From assembly GCA_017405085.1 (NCBI GenBank), contig JAFRBB010000038.1, positions 1 to 35,638 on the forward strand: a stretch of 35,638 nt of DNA. The letters are read 5' to 3'. A program made the translations under genes and the position numbers. The notes beneath the pieces were generated by a model. It was not told the origin of the DNA and did no database searches. It worked only from the letters and a program-made list of their open reading frames with translations. The stretch is from Eubacteriaceae bacterium. Its GTDB lineage: Bacteria; Bacillota; Clostridia; Eubacteriales; Eubacteriaceae. This document shows, piece after piece, positions 7,724 through 15,749 of the stretch. Positions within the stretch are counted from its first letter, which is position 1. Every line of letters starts with the position of its first letter.

Positions 7724-7810
7724 CTCGGAATTTAGCGATGAAAACCGGAGGCTGACATGTGTTCGGGTGATAACAAAAAACTCGGATGATGACATCTTGC
7801 TCGGATAACA
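7724..7810. repeat. Degenerate tandem repeat with about 19-base period
   Basis: Units beginning CTCGGA or similar occur at 7724, 7744, 7762, 7781 and 7800. The last three are exactly 19 bases apart: TTCGGGTGATAACA, CTCGGATGATGACA, CTCGGATAACA. The block lies just downstream of the dehydrogenase-like gene and upstream of galU. No gene is visible between 7530 and 7819. Confidence 0.45.
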
Positions 7811-7819
7811 AGCAAAAAA

Positions 7820-9187
7820 TCAGCTTTCAAAGAGCAGGCGATAATCAAAGCCAAGGTCTTCGGCCTTTTGTCTGTCAAACTGACAGACCGCGTCAATGAT
7901 GAGATTGCCATGCATCCGCCGTTTGACAGCGGGGCTTAGCCGCAGCCCGGGAATGCGTCCGAGGACGATGAGGGCAGAGGCCCCTGATGTCGCTTTGGCA
8001 AAGCCATCGCAAAAATCAAAGGCGTCCCGGCAGGCAAACAGCCGCCAGCTGGCCTGGGTTCCTTCGGTGGGCAGATAGAGACGATAGGGCTTCGGATCCC
8101 CGGGGTCGATGTCGGCATGGGGCATGCCGAGAATTTTCAAAATTTCCACCGACGGACTGTCTCTGAGATCATCGGTGCCAGGAGCATAGGCGAGGCCGGC
8201 AATCGCCACGGGCCCTTTGATTCCCTTTAGGGCTTTTTTGAGATAACGGGCCGTCGCTTGGACCGTGTGATCATGAGATAGGTCCGCGCCTTTGACCATC
8301 GGCGTTTTGACCGACACGTCCCGGGCCCCCGCCATCCATTCCTTACACTCTCTGGAAAGCCTCGAGCCGCCGTAGCCGGGGGAGAGGGGATGGGAAGCCT
8401 CAAGCTTTCGCGTCACCCGGCGGTGTGCCGACAGCACATCGTATGCCGCGTCCGCTTGAATGCCCGCCGCGCCAAAAACCGCCGCCATCTCTCGGCGAAG
8501 GGCGTCTCCCACGGCATACTCGACGGAGGCGGCAAGCGCCGCCGCCTCAGCGGTTTGGGTATCCGTCACTTTGAGACGTCTCTTGCAATCGGGAAGCCCG
8601 GCAAGTACGTCAGCCAAAGCGGCGGGCACATCACCATCGCAGCCGACAGCCAGCGCGCCGTCTTTCTTCAGGCTTGCAATCATCATGCCGTCGTCATAAA
8701 GCGCCGGCATGGTCACGACACGTACGGTCGGAGCCTCGCCCTCATCCGCTTGTCTTTGGGAGAGTGCCTCGTCGACGATGACTTGACACTTTTCCGCGGT
8801 GCCGATACCGGCAAGCAGCCGCAGGACCACCACCCGATCCTCGGGACATTGGGAAGCGATCTGGCGGACGATGGAGGTCGCAAAGCGCATCCCAGGTCTT
8901 TCGGCATCATCGGGTGGGGTCATACAGGTCACGAAGATCACCGGACATTCCCGGATGACCCGTCTCAAGTTGGGGCAGAGCACCAGCTGCTTTTCGGCGA
9001 TGCCCTTTCGGGTTAAAGCGCCGAGACCCGGTTCCTCGCCGGGAAGCTCCTCGTCGACGAGGACATTCACCATTTCCTCATCAAGGTCCGATGCCAAGAC
9101 CCTCACCCCCGACGCGGCAAGCACCCCCGCCAAAGCCAGCCCCGTCACCGTCATGCCAACCACGCCGGCGGTTAATTCTGTGTTCAT
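7820..9187 (-). CDS. UDP-glucose/GDP-mannose dehydrogenase homologue lacking catalytic residues
   Basis: A 455-aa protein collinear with nucleotide-sugar dehydrogenases: Rossmann start, EPGLGAL (52-58), FVTCMTPPDD, middle helix region, GYGGS (271-275) and GLAYAPGTDDLRDSPS (331-346). The chemistry residues are gone. The dinucleotide glycine motif is VVGMTVTGL instead of GxGYVGL. The NPEF Glu is Ala162. The AEL-K-YASN Lys and Asn are Ala217 and Ser221. The nucleophilic Cys of GGSCF is Arg276. The FKP Lys is Ala335. The frame is intact throughout, so this looks like a retained non-enzymatic paralogue rather than decay. The ribosome site is CAGGGAGATTTT. It starts 18 bases after the CmpB-like gene, so the two form an operon. 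Confidence 0.85.
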   Translation of the reverse strand: MNTELTAGVVGMTVTGLALAGVLAASGVRVLASDLDEEMVNVLVDEELPGEEPGLGALTRKGIAEKQLVLCPNLRRVIRECPVIFVTCMTPPDDAERPGMRFATSIVRQIASQCPEDRVVVLRLLAGIGTAEKCQVIVDEALSQRQADEGEAPTVRVVTMPALYDDGMMIASLKKDGALAVGCDGDVPAALADVLAGLPDCKRRLKVTDTQTAEAAALAASVEYAVGDALRREMAAVFGAAGIQADAAYDVLSAHRRVTRKLEASHPLSPGYGGSRLSRECKEWMAGARDVSVKTPMVKGADLSHDHTVQATARYLKKALKGIKGPVAIAGLAYAPGTDDLRDSPSVEILKILGMPHADIDPGDPKPYRLYLPTEGTQASWRLFACRDAFDFCDGFAKATSGASALIVLGRIPGLRLSPAVKRRMHGNLIIDAVCQFDRQKAEDLGFDYRLLFES

Positions 9188-9205
9188 AAAATCTCCCTGT
9201 TTTGA

Positions 9206-10171
9206 TTATTCTAAATCCGATTCCTTTTTCATTTCGGTAATGATTTCGTCATATTCACGGCTTTTCATGGAGGGAAAAGCCCGGACCAGCCGACCGGCGC
9301 CGATGTACCGGGTTTCTTTGAGGTAGTCAGCCAAGGCTTTTTTGCGTCTGTCGAATTCCGAGGCCGCAGCCGCTCTCCCGGCCGTCAGTCCGGCAACAGC
9401 CGCGTCCTTTCGCGCGTCCAGACTTTTGGTCGCCATGTCTCGTCGCGCGCTGATGGCCCGCATGGTCTCTTCCGCGTTATCTTTAAATTCCGCTTTGGCC
9501 AGTGCCATCTGCACCTGCTGATGCTCCAGACTCTGTGTGGCGTTTAACGCGTTGCCGCCGATGCTTTCCGTCATCGAATCCGACACGCGGCGCAAAGAAT
9601 CACGCATGGTTTTGACCGCCCGCAATCTTTTATCAAGCCCTTTAAGCGCCGCCAATGTCACGCCGATATCCACACCCAAAATCGTATAGAGTACCAATAA
9701 TAGCCAAACCCCAATGGAAGAAGGGATCAAACCGGTTGTCAGGCGAGAGACCAAAGGATGCACCAGTTCTGTCGCAGCGAGGGAGCCAGCACCCCAGGCT
9801 AAACTGGATTGTAGGCAAATAAAACCGCCCAGATTAAAACGCTGATAGCTGTAATCCCACCATCGGGTGTGAAACAGCTTATCCAAAACCCAGCCGCCCA
9901 AAAGCTCGATGGTCGTGGTGAGAATCATACCGCCGAAAAATACCGCGACGATGCGCTCCCATCCGGTCAAACCGCCGGTAACCGTTTTTTCCATCATGAT
10001 GATGAGGATCATGCCGAATCCGTAAATCGGACAAATCGGTCCGTTTAGAAATCCGCGATTCACGATGACCCCCTGTCTAACAGCATGAAAAATCACTTCG
10101 AGCACCCACCCGATAAAGCCATAAATCATAAACCAAGCAGCTATTTCATAAAGTGTTATTCCCGCGATCAT
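9206..10171 (-). CDS. CmpB-family (putative ABC-transporter type IV) membrane protein
   Basis: A 321-aa protein. The N-terminal half has about five membrane segments with the family blocks YGFIGWVLEVIFHAV, NRGFLNGPICPIYGFG, ELLGGWVLDKLF and WWDYS. The C-terminal half (about 195-300) is a long charged helical, probably coiled-coil, cytoplasmic tail rich in Ala, Arg and Lys. The family (Pfam ABC_trans_CmpB) is named as transporter-like, but its function is unproven and no ATPase lies nearby. The start at 10171 has AAGGAGAGTAC upstream, behind a promoter at 10202-10230. It is cotranscribed with the dehydrogenase-like pseudoenzyme. Confidence 0.82.
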   Translation of the reverse strand: MIAGITLYEIAAWFMIYGFIGWVLEVIFHAVRQGVIVNRGFLNGPICPIYGFGMILIIMMEKTVTGGLTGWERIVAVFFGGMILTTTIELLGGWVLDKLFHTRWWDYSYQRFNLGGFICLQSSLAWGAGSLAATELVHPLVSRLTTGLIPSSIGVWLLLVLYTILGVDIGVTLAALKGLDKRLRAVKTMRDSLRRVSDSMTESIGGNALNATQSLEHQQVQMALAKAEFKDNAEETMRAISARRDMATKSLDARKDAAVAGLTAGRAAAASEFDRRKKALADYLKETRYIGAGRLVRAFPSMKSREYDEIITEMKKESDLE

Positions 10172-10201
10172 GTACTCTCCTTATTATTTATCATTGTTCA
10201 T

Positions 10202-10230
10202 ATTATCAGTGAAATTTTCGATTCGGTCAA
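10202..10230 (-). promoter_or_regulatory. Sigma-A-type promoter of the CmpB / dehydrogenase-like operon
   Basis: On the minus strand, TTGACC (10230-10225), a 17-base spacer and GATAAT (10207-10202) lie about 30 bases upstream of the CmpB-like start. Confidence 0.7.
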
Positions 10231-10345
10231 GGAATTTAAATGCTGTCTTTATGATATAATATAAAATCATAGAATAAACACCCCTTCGATCGAATGATTC
10301 GGATAACGCCGTTCGACCGTTTTAGGGTGTGTGAAAGGAGCCGCC

Positions 10346-11257
10346 ATGACAACCATGATCGAAACACCGGTTTCTAAAAGAAAAGCAAAAAAGAAGGGCG
10401 CAAAACCGGCCAAACCGATGAACAATCCCCCCGCAAAAGCCAGCGGGAATAAACAAACCAAACTCATCATGCTGGGCACCGGCAACGCCATGGTCACCCG
10501 ATGCTACAATACCTGCTTTATTTTGCGCGGGCCGAACGAGTCCCTCCTCGTGGATGCCGGCGGCGGCAACGGCATCATGACCCAACTTGACAAAGCCGGC
10601 GTCGATATCATAGGCATCCGCAATATGTTCGTCACCCACGCCCACACCGACCATCTCCTTGGGGTCATCTGGGTGATGCGCATGGTGGTCTCCGCCATGG
10701 AAAAAGGGCGATATAACGGACGCTTTCGCATTTTTTGCCACGACGGCGTCGCGGAGCTGCTCACCTATATGGGCAGACGGCTTTTGGCCAAAAATCAGCG
10801 TCGCCATATCGGCGAGCGTCTGCTCATCGTGCCGGTGAGCGACAACGCGCAAATCTACGCCGCCGACTTCAACCTGACCTTTTTCGACATTCATTCCACC
10901 AAAGCCCGGCAATTCGGTTTTCGGGCCGAGCTTCCCGACGGCAAGATTTTGGCCTGTCTCGGCGATGAGCCCTTTTACGAAGGCAATCGTCATCTCGTCT
11001 CAGGAGCCGATTGGCTCCTCAGCGAAGCCTTTTGCCTCTATGCCGACCGTGAGATCTACCATCCCTACGACATCAGCCACTCCACCGCCAAAGACGCCGG
11101 GGAAGTCGCTGCCGATCTCGGGGTCTCGGCACTATTGCTCTATCACACCGTTGACGACGATCTGGCGCACCGCCGAGAAGACTACACCGCCGAAGCCGCC
11201 GCCGCTTTTTCCGGCCGGATTGAAGTTCCCGATGACCTTGATGTCATCACCCTCTGA
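10346..11257 (+). CDS. MBL-fold hydrolase, RNase Z-like
   Basis: A 303-aa metallo-beta-lactamase-fold protein. A lysine-rich, disordered-looking stretch of about 35 residues precedes the domain. KLIMLGTGNAMVTRCYNTCF, LLVDAGGGNG, THAHTDHLLG (HxHxDH), LGDEPF and the late HSTAKDAGEVA, with its zinc-ligand His, match the RNase Z/ElaC-like subgroup. It lacks an obvious exosite arm, so tRNA 3' processing is uncertain. ATG 10346 has GAAAGGAGCCGCC upstream. A GTG 15 bases earlier would include this site. TATAAT at 10255-10260 is a candidate -10 without a clear -35. Leader arms ACACCC and GGGTGT flank about 45 bases before the ribosome site. Confidence 0.85.
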   Translation: MTTMIETPVSKRKAKKKGAKPAKPMNNPPAKASGNKQTKLIMLGTGNAMVTRCYNTCFILRGPNESLLVDAGGGNGIMTQLDKAGVDIIGIRNMFVTHAHTDHLLGVIWVMRMVVSAMEKGRYNGRFRIFCHDGVAELLTYMGRRLLAKNQRRHIGERLLIVPVSDNAQIYAADFNLTFFDIHSTKARQFGFRAELPDGKILACLGDEPFYEGNRHLVSGADWLLSEAFCLYADREIYHPYDISHSTAKDAGEVAADLGVSALLLYHTVDDDLAHRREDYTAEAAAAFSGRIEVPDDLDVITL

Positions 11258-11277
11258 TCCATGACATAACCAAAAGG

Positions 11278-11316
11278 AAAAACACGTGAGCCGCCAAAAG
11301 CTTCACGTGTTTTTTT
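11278..11316 (+). terminator. Intrinsic terminator of the RNase Z-like gene
   Basis: AAAAACACGTGA (11278-11289) pairs with TCACGTGTTTTT (11303-11314), followed by further T. The stem is symmetric with A and T runs on both sides, so it may also stop the convergent permease transcript. Confidence 0.88.
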
Positions 11317-11350
11317 GATGCGGATTTTGGCATATTGCAAGCGTCCAATC

Positions 11351-13672
11351 CTACTCGACGTTTTTCAGCGCTTCGCTCATCGGCACCCTCGTAATTTTAC
11401 GATATTCCAACGCTGCGACAACACCGTAGGTCAAAAGCCCCAAAATCACAACCTTCGCGTATTCCATTGGGCTGTCATATATATTAATCCACCCCGAAAG
11501 ACTTTGCACCATGACAATTCGAAACAAAATTTCCAAAATAAACCGGTCGATAATTAAAGTCGCGAACGTGCTGATAATCACCACAATCGTCGTTGCCATT
11601 AAATAGAGTCCGGCGATTTCTCGGTTCCGATAGCCCAAAATTTTAACCATGGAAATGGATTGAGCGTTTTTCTCAATAATAAGTTTGGACAACAAATAAA
11701 TCATCACAACAAACAAGAGCACCGCGAAAACATCGAGTAATACCATCATGCTGCCCATCGACACGTCCAGTTGTCTGGTCACTTTTGTCAGCCCTTCAAA
11801 ATCAATGATAGTTCCAAAATATTTTGGATTAACATCCGTAATTTTGCTCGATGACATGTAGCCTGAAAAATAATCCTCGGAGACATCAAAGGTTTTGGCA
11901 AAAAGTTTTTGAGGCATAAAAACGCAAACCGCCCCTTCATAAGGATAAATACCGCCGATCTCAAAGCTATATGTCTTGTCCTCAAACTCTTCTTTGAGAG
12001 TGATGCGATCTCCGGGGGAGAGCATATATTTGTCGGCGTAAGCCTTGGAAATATAAACCATATCGCCCAAGTCATCAATTTTGACATATTGACTATGGGG
12101 ATAAATGCCGTAAACAGAAATATCCTCGACTTTAAAATTGTTGTCTCCCATTGATTTTAATGCGTTGATTGAAAATTTTTCGGCGTCGGGATTATCGGTT
12201 TGGATACCGGTTTGAAAAAAGATGCCGTTTAACATGGTGATGAGCGGATTATCGCCGGACAGATTTTCCACGGGCATATCGAGCGTATATTGATATTCGC
12301 ACAGCATGTTCTCACCGATCACATCCTGATAATGATGAATGGTCGCCGGCAAAAACAAACCGAACATCAACAAAGCGTTGGCCAAAAGGATGCCGAAAAA
12401 CATCACGAGATAACCCCCGGCGTTCTGAAAAATAATCCGTAAGCGAAAGCGCCTGACAATCGGCAGTTTATGGCTGAGAGGAATTGCTTTTTTCCGGTTA
12501 TGCCGTCTTAAATCCCTTCGCAAAAATTTAAGCGGCGAAAGCCTTAATTTCCTATACAGACTGAAAAAAGTGATGATCAGCATCACGATTAGGGGAATCA
12601 CCGTAGTCTCGAGAAAGGCGGCGGCGTTCCATCGTGTAATGTAAGTCGGAAGGCTGTAACTGTTGTAATAAAGATAAGCGCAGAGATCCTTAAAGACCGT
12701 ATAGCCTAAAATATTGCCGACGACGGCCGAAAATAACGAAACGATCATCGGCATCGCCATGTAATGACGAATGAGTTCCCAGCGAGTATACCCCGATGCT
12801 AAAAGCGTGCCGATGACAGCCGATTCCGAAGTGATTGTATCACTGATAGTAACAGCAAATACAAATGCGATAATGACGATAATAATCACGAGAAACAGCT
12901 CGACCATCGCTTTGTCGCTTCCCATATCATCCCCGGTGAACATGATGGCTTGATTGGCGTAACGTGGGGTAAAGGCTTTGAGGGGAATCGTTTTGGCGGC
13001 AACTTTCATCAAATCATCACTTCGTTCTTTTTCCGCCTCGATTGTTTGCGGAGGATTATCGTAGGTAAAAGCATAATCATAAGTCATTCCGTCAGTATCA
13101 AAGGTATCTAAAACAGACTGGGGTACAATACCAACACCAAATTTAACAGCGTCGAACATCATATCCGTATTATCGGAAAACATCGTGCTGTAATCCGATA
13201 AGGCAACAAAACCGCTCACCCTGTAATCCATTCCGCCAACATTGAGCACATCTCCGATTTTGATGCCGTTGTTGTTGGCGTAACAGCGATCGATGGCCAC
13301 TTCACCGGGGCCTGTTGCCATGGCTCCTTCCAGCAAGCAGACCCGGTTGACCTCCGTCCGCTCGGCAAACAGCCGCACCGTCGTATCCTTCGACGCCGTC
13401 ATATCCGAATAAAAAAGCGGATAGACCTTCAGGCCTTCGGCCTCAAGGGTATTTTTTTGATAGGTGTTTAAGGGACGCCCGGTGACAAAATTGCCGTTTT
13501 CAATGTTGTATTTCTCAAAGCTTTCGTTATAGGCGGCAATCATGCTGTCATCAGCCACCAAAAATCCCGAGCAAAATCCAATGCTGATAACCAGCATAAT
13601 AAAAATGACAGCATATTTTCCAAAGTCGCTTTTGAGTTCCCGCAAATATCGTTTGTTCAGGGGATTTTTCAT
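11351..13672 (-). CDS. FtsX-type ABC transporter permease
   Basis: A 773-aa permease. One N-terminal membrane helix (YAVIFIMLVISIGFCSGF) precedes a large outer domain. The first FtsX domain follows (about 260-400, FLVIIIVIIAFVFAV), then another helix, a second outer domain and a second FtsX domain near the C-terminus. This is the double-FtsX layout of LolC/MacB-like and antimicrobial-peptide-type exporters, which move substrates by mechanotransmission rather than through a channel. The start at 13672 is eight bases past the ATPase stop (TAG 13682-13680). An upstream in-frame start at 13744 would overlap the ATPase. Substrate is unknown: lipid, peptide or lipoprotein. Confidence 0.85.
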   Translation of the reverse strand: MKNPLNKRYLRELKSDFGKYAVIFIMLVISIGFCSGFLVADDSMIAAYNESFEKYNIENGNFVTGRPLNTYQKNTLEAEGLKVYPLFYSDMTASKDTTVRLFAERTEVNRVCLLEGAMATGPGEVAIDRCYANNNGIKIGDVLNVGGMDYRVSGFVALSDYSTMFSDNTDMMFDAVKFGVGIVPQSVLDTFDTDGMTYDYAFTYDNPPQTIEAEKERSDDLMKVAAKTIPLKAFTPRYANQAIMFTGDDMGSDKAMVELFLVIIIVIIAFVFAVTISDTITSESAVIGTLLASGYTRWELIRHYMAMPMIVSLFSAVVGNILGYTVFKDLCAYLYYNSYSLPTYITRWNAAAFLETTVIPLIVMLIITFFSLYRKLRLSPLKFLRRDLRRHNRKKAIPLSHKLPIVRRFRLRIIFQNAGGYLVMFFGILLANALLMFGLFLPATIHHYQDVIGENMLCEYQYTLDMPVENLSGDNPLITMLNGIFFQTGIQTDNPDAEKFSINALKSMGDNNFKVEDISVYGIYPHSQYVKIDDLGDMVYISKAYADKYMLSPGDRITLKEEFEDKTYSFEIGGIYPYEGAVCVFMPQKLFAKTFDVSEDYFSGYMSSSKITDVNPKYFGTIIDFEGLTKVTRQLDVSMGSMMVLLDVFAVLLFVVMIYLLSKLIIEKNAQSISMVKILGYRNREIAGLYLMATTIVVIISTFATLIIDRFILEILFRIVMVQSLSGWINIYDSPMEYAKVVILGLLTYGVVAALEYRKITRVPMSEALKNVE

Positions 13673-13679
13673 CGCCCGC

Positions 13680-14378
13680 CTACCATTCCAACGCCTCGGC
13701 AGACACCTTTTGATGGTTGTCCGTCCGGTCGCGAATTTTTCCATCTTTGAGACGCACCGTCACATCCGCCATGCGGGCAATGGCGTCGTTGTGCGTTACC
13801 ATGATCACCGTGCTTTTGTATTGCCTGTTGACCGTTTCGATGAGCTTTAAAATATCCTTGGACGTCTTGTAATCCAGCGCCCCTGTCGGCTCGTCGCAAA
13901 GCAGAATTCCAGGATTTTTGATCACGGCGCGGCCGATGGCCGTGCGCTGCTGTTGACCGCCGGAGAGCTGTCCGGGCAATTTGTCCTGATGGGCAGTGAG
14001 TCCCAACGTCTCCAATATCTCATCGATGGGCAGCGGGCTTTTCCCCAGATAACCGCCGACTTCAATGTTTTCTCTGACGGTGAGGTTGGGGATGAGATTA
14101 TACATTTGAAAGATATATCCCAGATGCTCTCTGCGGTATGCCGTTAAATCCGACGCCGACATGGCCGTTAGCCGCCGCCCGTCAATTGTGATCTCCCCGG
14201 CGTCCGCCGAGTCGATCCCGCCGATAATGTTGAGCAATGTGGATTTTCCCGAACCCGAGGGACCAAGCAAAACACAAAATTGTCCTTTCTCCAGTTCGAT
14301 GCTGACATTTTTCAAGACCTCCACCTTGGTCTCACCTTCACCATAGGATTTTGTAATGTTCGTAAGCTTTAAAAACAT
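13680..14378 (-). CDS. ABC transporter ATPase of the MacB/LolD family
   Basis: A 232-aa ATPase. It has Walker A GPSGSGKST, a Q-loop region at YIFQMYNLIPNLTVRENIE, signature LSGGQQQRTAIGRA, Walker B ILLCDEPTGALD and the switch His in VTHND. All are intact. YIFQMYNLIPNLT is typical of the family that serves FtsX permeases. The ribosome site AGAGGAAAAGCC precedes ATG 14378. It is the first gene of a two-gene operon controlled by the promoter/operator at 14461-14493. Confidence 0.95.
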   Translation of the reverse strand: MFLKLTNITKSYGEGETKVEVLKNVSIELEKGQFCVLLGPSGSGKSTLLNIIGGIDSADAGEITIDGRRLTAMSASDLTAYRREHLGYIFQMYNLIPNLTVRENIEVGGYLGKSPLPIDEILETLGLTAHQDKLPGQLSGGQQQRTAIGRAVIKNPGILLCDEPTGALDYKTSKDILKLIETVNRQYKSTVIMVTHNDAIARMADVTVRLKDGKIRDRTDNHQKVSAEALEW

Positions 14379-14460
14379 GGCTTTTCCTCTGTCGTAATCT
14401 GATGATGTCCGAAAAAACGGCCTGAAAAATCCGCCGGAATATTCCGGCAGCCTTTCTTAT

Positions 14461-14493
14461 AGTTAGCTTATTCTAACTCATTGGAAAAGTCAA
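14461..14493 (-). promoter_or_regulatory. Promoter with palindromic operator for the ABC operon
   Basis: On the minus strand, TTGACT (14493-14488), a 17-base spacer and TAAGCT (14470-14465) form the likely promoter. The perfect inverted repeat AGTTAG-N6-CTAACT (14461-14478) covers the -10 and part of the spacer. This is the usual place for a TetR- or MarR-type repressor. No such regulator gene is adjacent. Confidence 0.6.
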
Positions 14494-14540
14494 GTTTTTT
14501 ATCTGCAGAGATCGCCGAAGTTAAAGCGATCTCTTTTATC

Positions 14541-14566
14541 AAAAAAACCCGCTTTTCGGCGGGTTT
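14541..14566 (-). terminator. Intrinsic terminator of the ECF S-component gene
   Basis: AAACCCGC (14545-14552) pairs with GCGGGTTT (14559-14566). On the minus strand it is followed by seven T. A second stem, AGAGATCGC/GCGATCTCT (about 14506-14533), lies beside it and may add bidirectional termination. Confidence 0.85.
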
Positions 14567-14589
14567 AAAACAAGTTCATTTATTTTGAT

Positions 14590-15291
14590 TTATTTCGCGG
14601 GTTGCTCCGCGGCTTCTTCGGGAACTTCCGCTGTTTGCTGTACCGCGCTTTGCGAGACAACAGCTTCTTCCTCGGTTTTAGGCTTCACATAGCGAAGCAG
14701 CACCTTGCACACCGCCATCGAGAGAATACCGGCCAGAATGGCTTCCGGCACACCGTTGACACCGATGACGCCCATGATGACGCCGAAAAGCGCCGTCAAG
14801 TCGATTTCACGGGCAGCCGCGTAAGCCGCGCCGAAAAACACATAGATACCGCCCATGACTAAAATCGTGTTGGTCATGGAACCCGCGATGCCGGCAATGG
14901 TCAAATCCACCGCATCGTTTTTGATAACTTTTTTCAGTCCCTGATAGACATAATAGGGCACAACCCCTACCAGAATTCTCGGCACCATGCAAATCACCAG
15001 GCTTAAGAAATTGCCCGACGCGCCCCCGATGGTGATAAAGGGTGAAAACACAAAGGACGTGACCGTGGGATTAATGGTGTTGGAAATCAGACTCGTGATG
15101 CCGAAAACCGCTCCCAGAAACGCGCCGGCCAAAGGCCCGAGGACAATGCTTCCGATGATGACGGGCACGTGAATGATGGTCGCCCGGGTCACACCAAGGG
15201 GGATATACCCAATGGGCGTAAATGCCAGCAAAATGATGATGGCCATGAACATAGCCAACTGAACCAATTCCGACGTCTTTCTTTTTTGCAT
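14590..15291 (-). CDS. ECF transporter S component, PanT-like
   Basis: A 233-aa substrate-binding membrane subunit of an energy-coupling-factor vitamin transporter. Six hydrophobic segments are visible. The N-terminal half contains TPIGYIPLG, TRATIIHVPVIIGSIVLGPL, FGITSLISNTINPT and SFVFSPFI, which resemble the pantothenate-type (PanT) family. The acidic Gln/Glu/Ala-rich C-terminal tail (about 205-233) is unusual. The shared ATPase and EcfT genes are absent here, as normal for group II systems. The vitamin is inferred from similarity only. The leader has two small hairpins (GGTG/CACC and CTCC/GGAG) just before AAGGAGG, but I recognise no known riboswitch. Confidence 0.8.
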   Translation of the reverse strand: MQKRKTSELVQLAMFMAIIILLAFTPIGYIPLGVTRATIIHVPVIIGSIVLGPLAGAFLGAVFGITSLISNTINPTVTSFVFSPFITIGGASGNFLSLVICMVPRILVGVVPYYVYQGLKKVIKNDAVDLTIAGIAGSMTNTILVMGGIYVFFGAAYAAAREIDLTALFGVIMGVIGVNGVPEAILAGILSMAVCKVLLRYVKPKTEEEAVVSQSAVQQTAEVPEEAAEQPAK

Positions 15292-15710
15292 AATAAAACC
15301 TCCTTGCTGCCGTTCTCCAAAGCGGAGATACAGTGCTTTTTCGGTGTATGCGCACCGTGGTTTATTTTACAGGACCGACAGGCATTTGTCTATAACAATG
15401 CCCGATTATTTTCGATCTCTTCCAAGTATTTTTTATTTTCGTCTTTGGGCAAACGATGACCCGCCGTCCTGTAATATTCGAGTGAGCGCGACAAGTGAGC
15501 GGCCGAAGTCATTTCTCAAAATTATGGATAAGCCCCAAACGCTTCGAGCTTCGTGCGTTCGTCGTTTCACAGGCATTCGCGTCCCGTCAAACTCTGCCGA
15601 TGGCAATATCATTTCTTCAATAATTTTTTCGACAAATGCTTTATTGTCAAAGCGCAACCTCTATCTTTGCTCACAAACTTAGCCCTTTGGCAGGTTGGGA
15701 CTTATCAAGA
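15292..15710. other. Intergenic stretch without a supported gene
   Basis: The stretch holds the leader of the ECF gene and about 300 bases with only short open frames. The best is a 74-codon minus-strand frame (15657-15433) opening with TTG and a weak AGAGG. Its product is charged and partly protein-like (FDNKAFVEKIIEEMI), and could be a remnant. I do not call it a gene. Confidence 0.35.
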
Positions 15711-15747
15711 AAAAAACGCTGAAGCTTCATCACGGCTTCAGCGTTTT
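15711..15747 (-). terminator. Intrinsic terminator of sigI-rsgI
   Basis: AAAACGCTGAAGC (15713-15725) pairs perfectly with GCTTCAGCGTTTT (15735-15747). The minus-strand T-run follows. It begins two bases past the rsgI stop codon. Confidence 0.92.
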
Positions 15748-15749
15748 GC

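Noticed and set aside
9206..14378. One ABC transporter combining the CmpB-like protein and the ABC ATPase
   Set aside because: They are separated by a convergent gene and terminators, and the ATPase already overlaps its own FtsX permease unit.
15292..15360. Vitamin riboswitch in the ECF S-component leader
   Set aside because: Two short hairpins are present, but none of the conserved sequence blocks of THF, FMN, TPP, cobalamin or preQ1 riboswitches can be seen.
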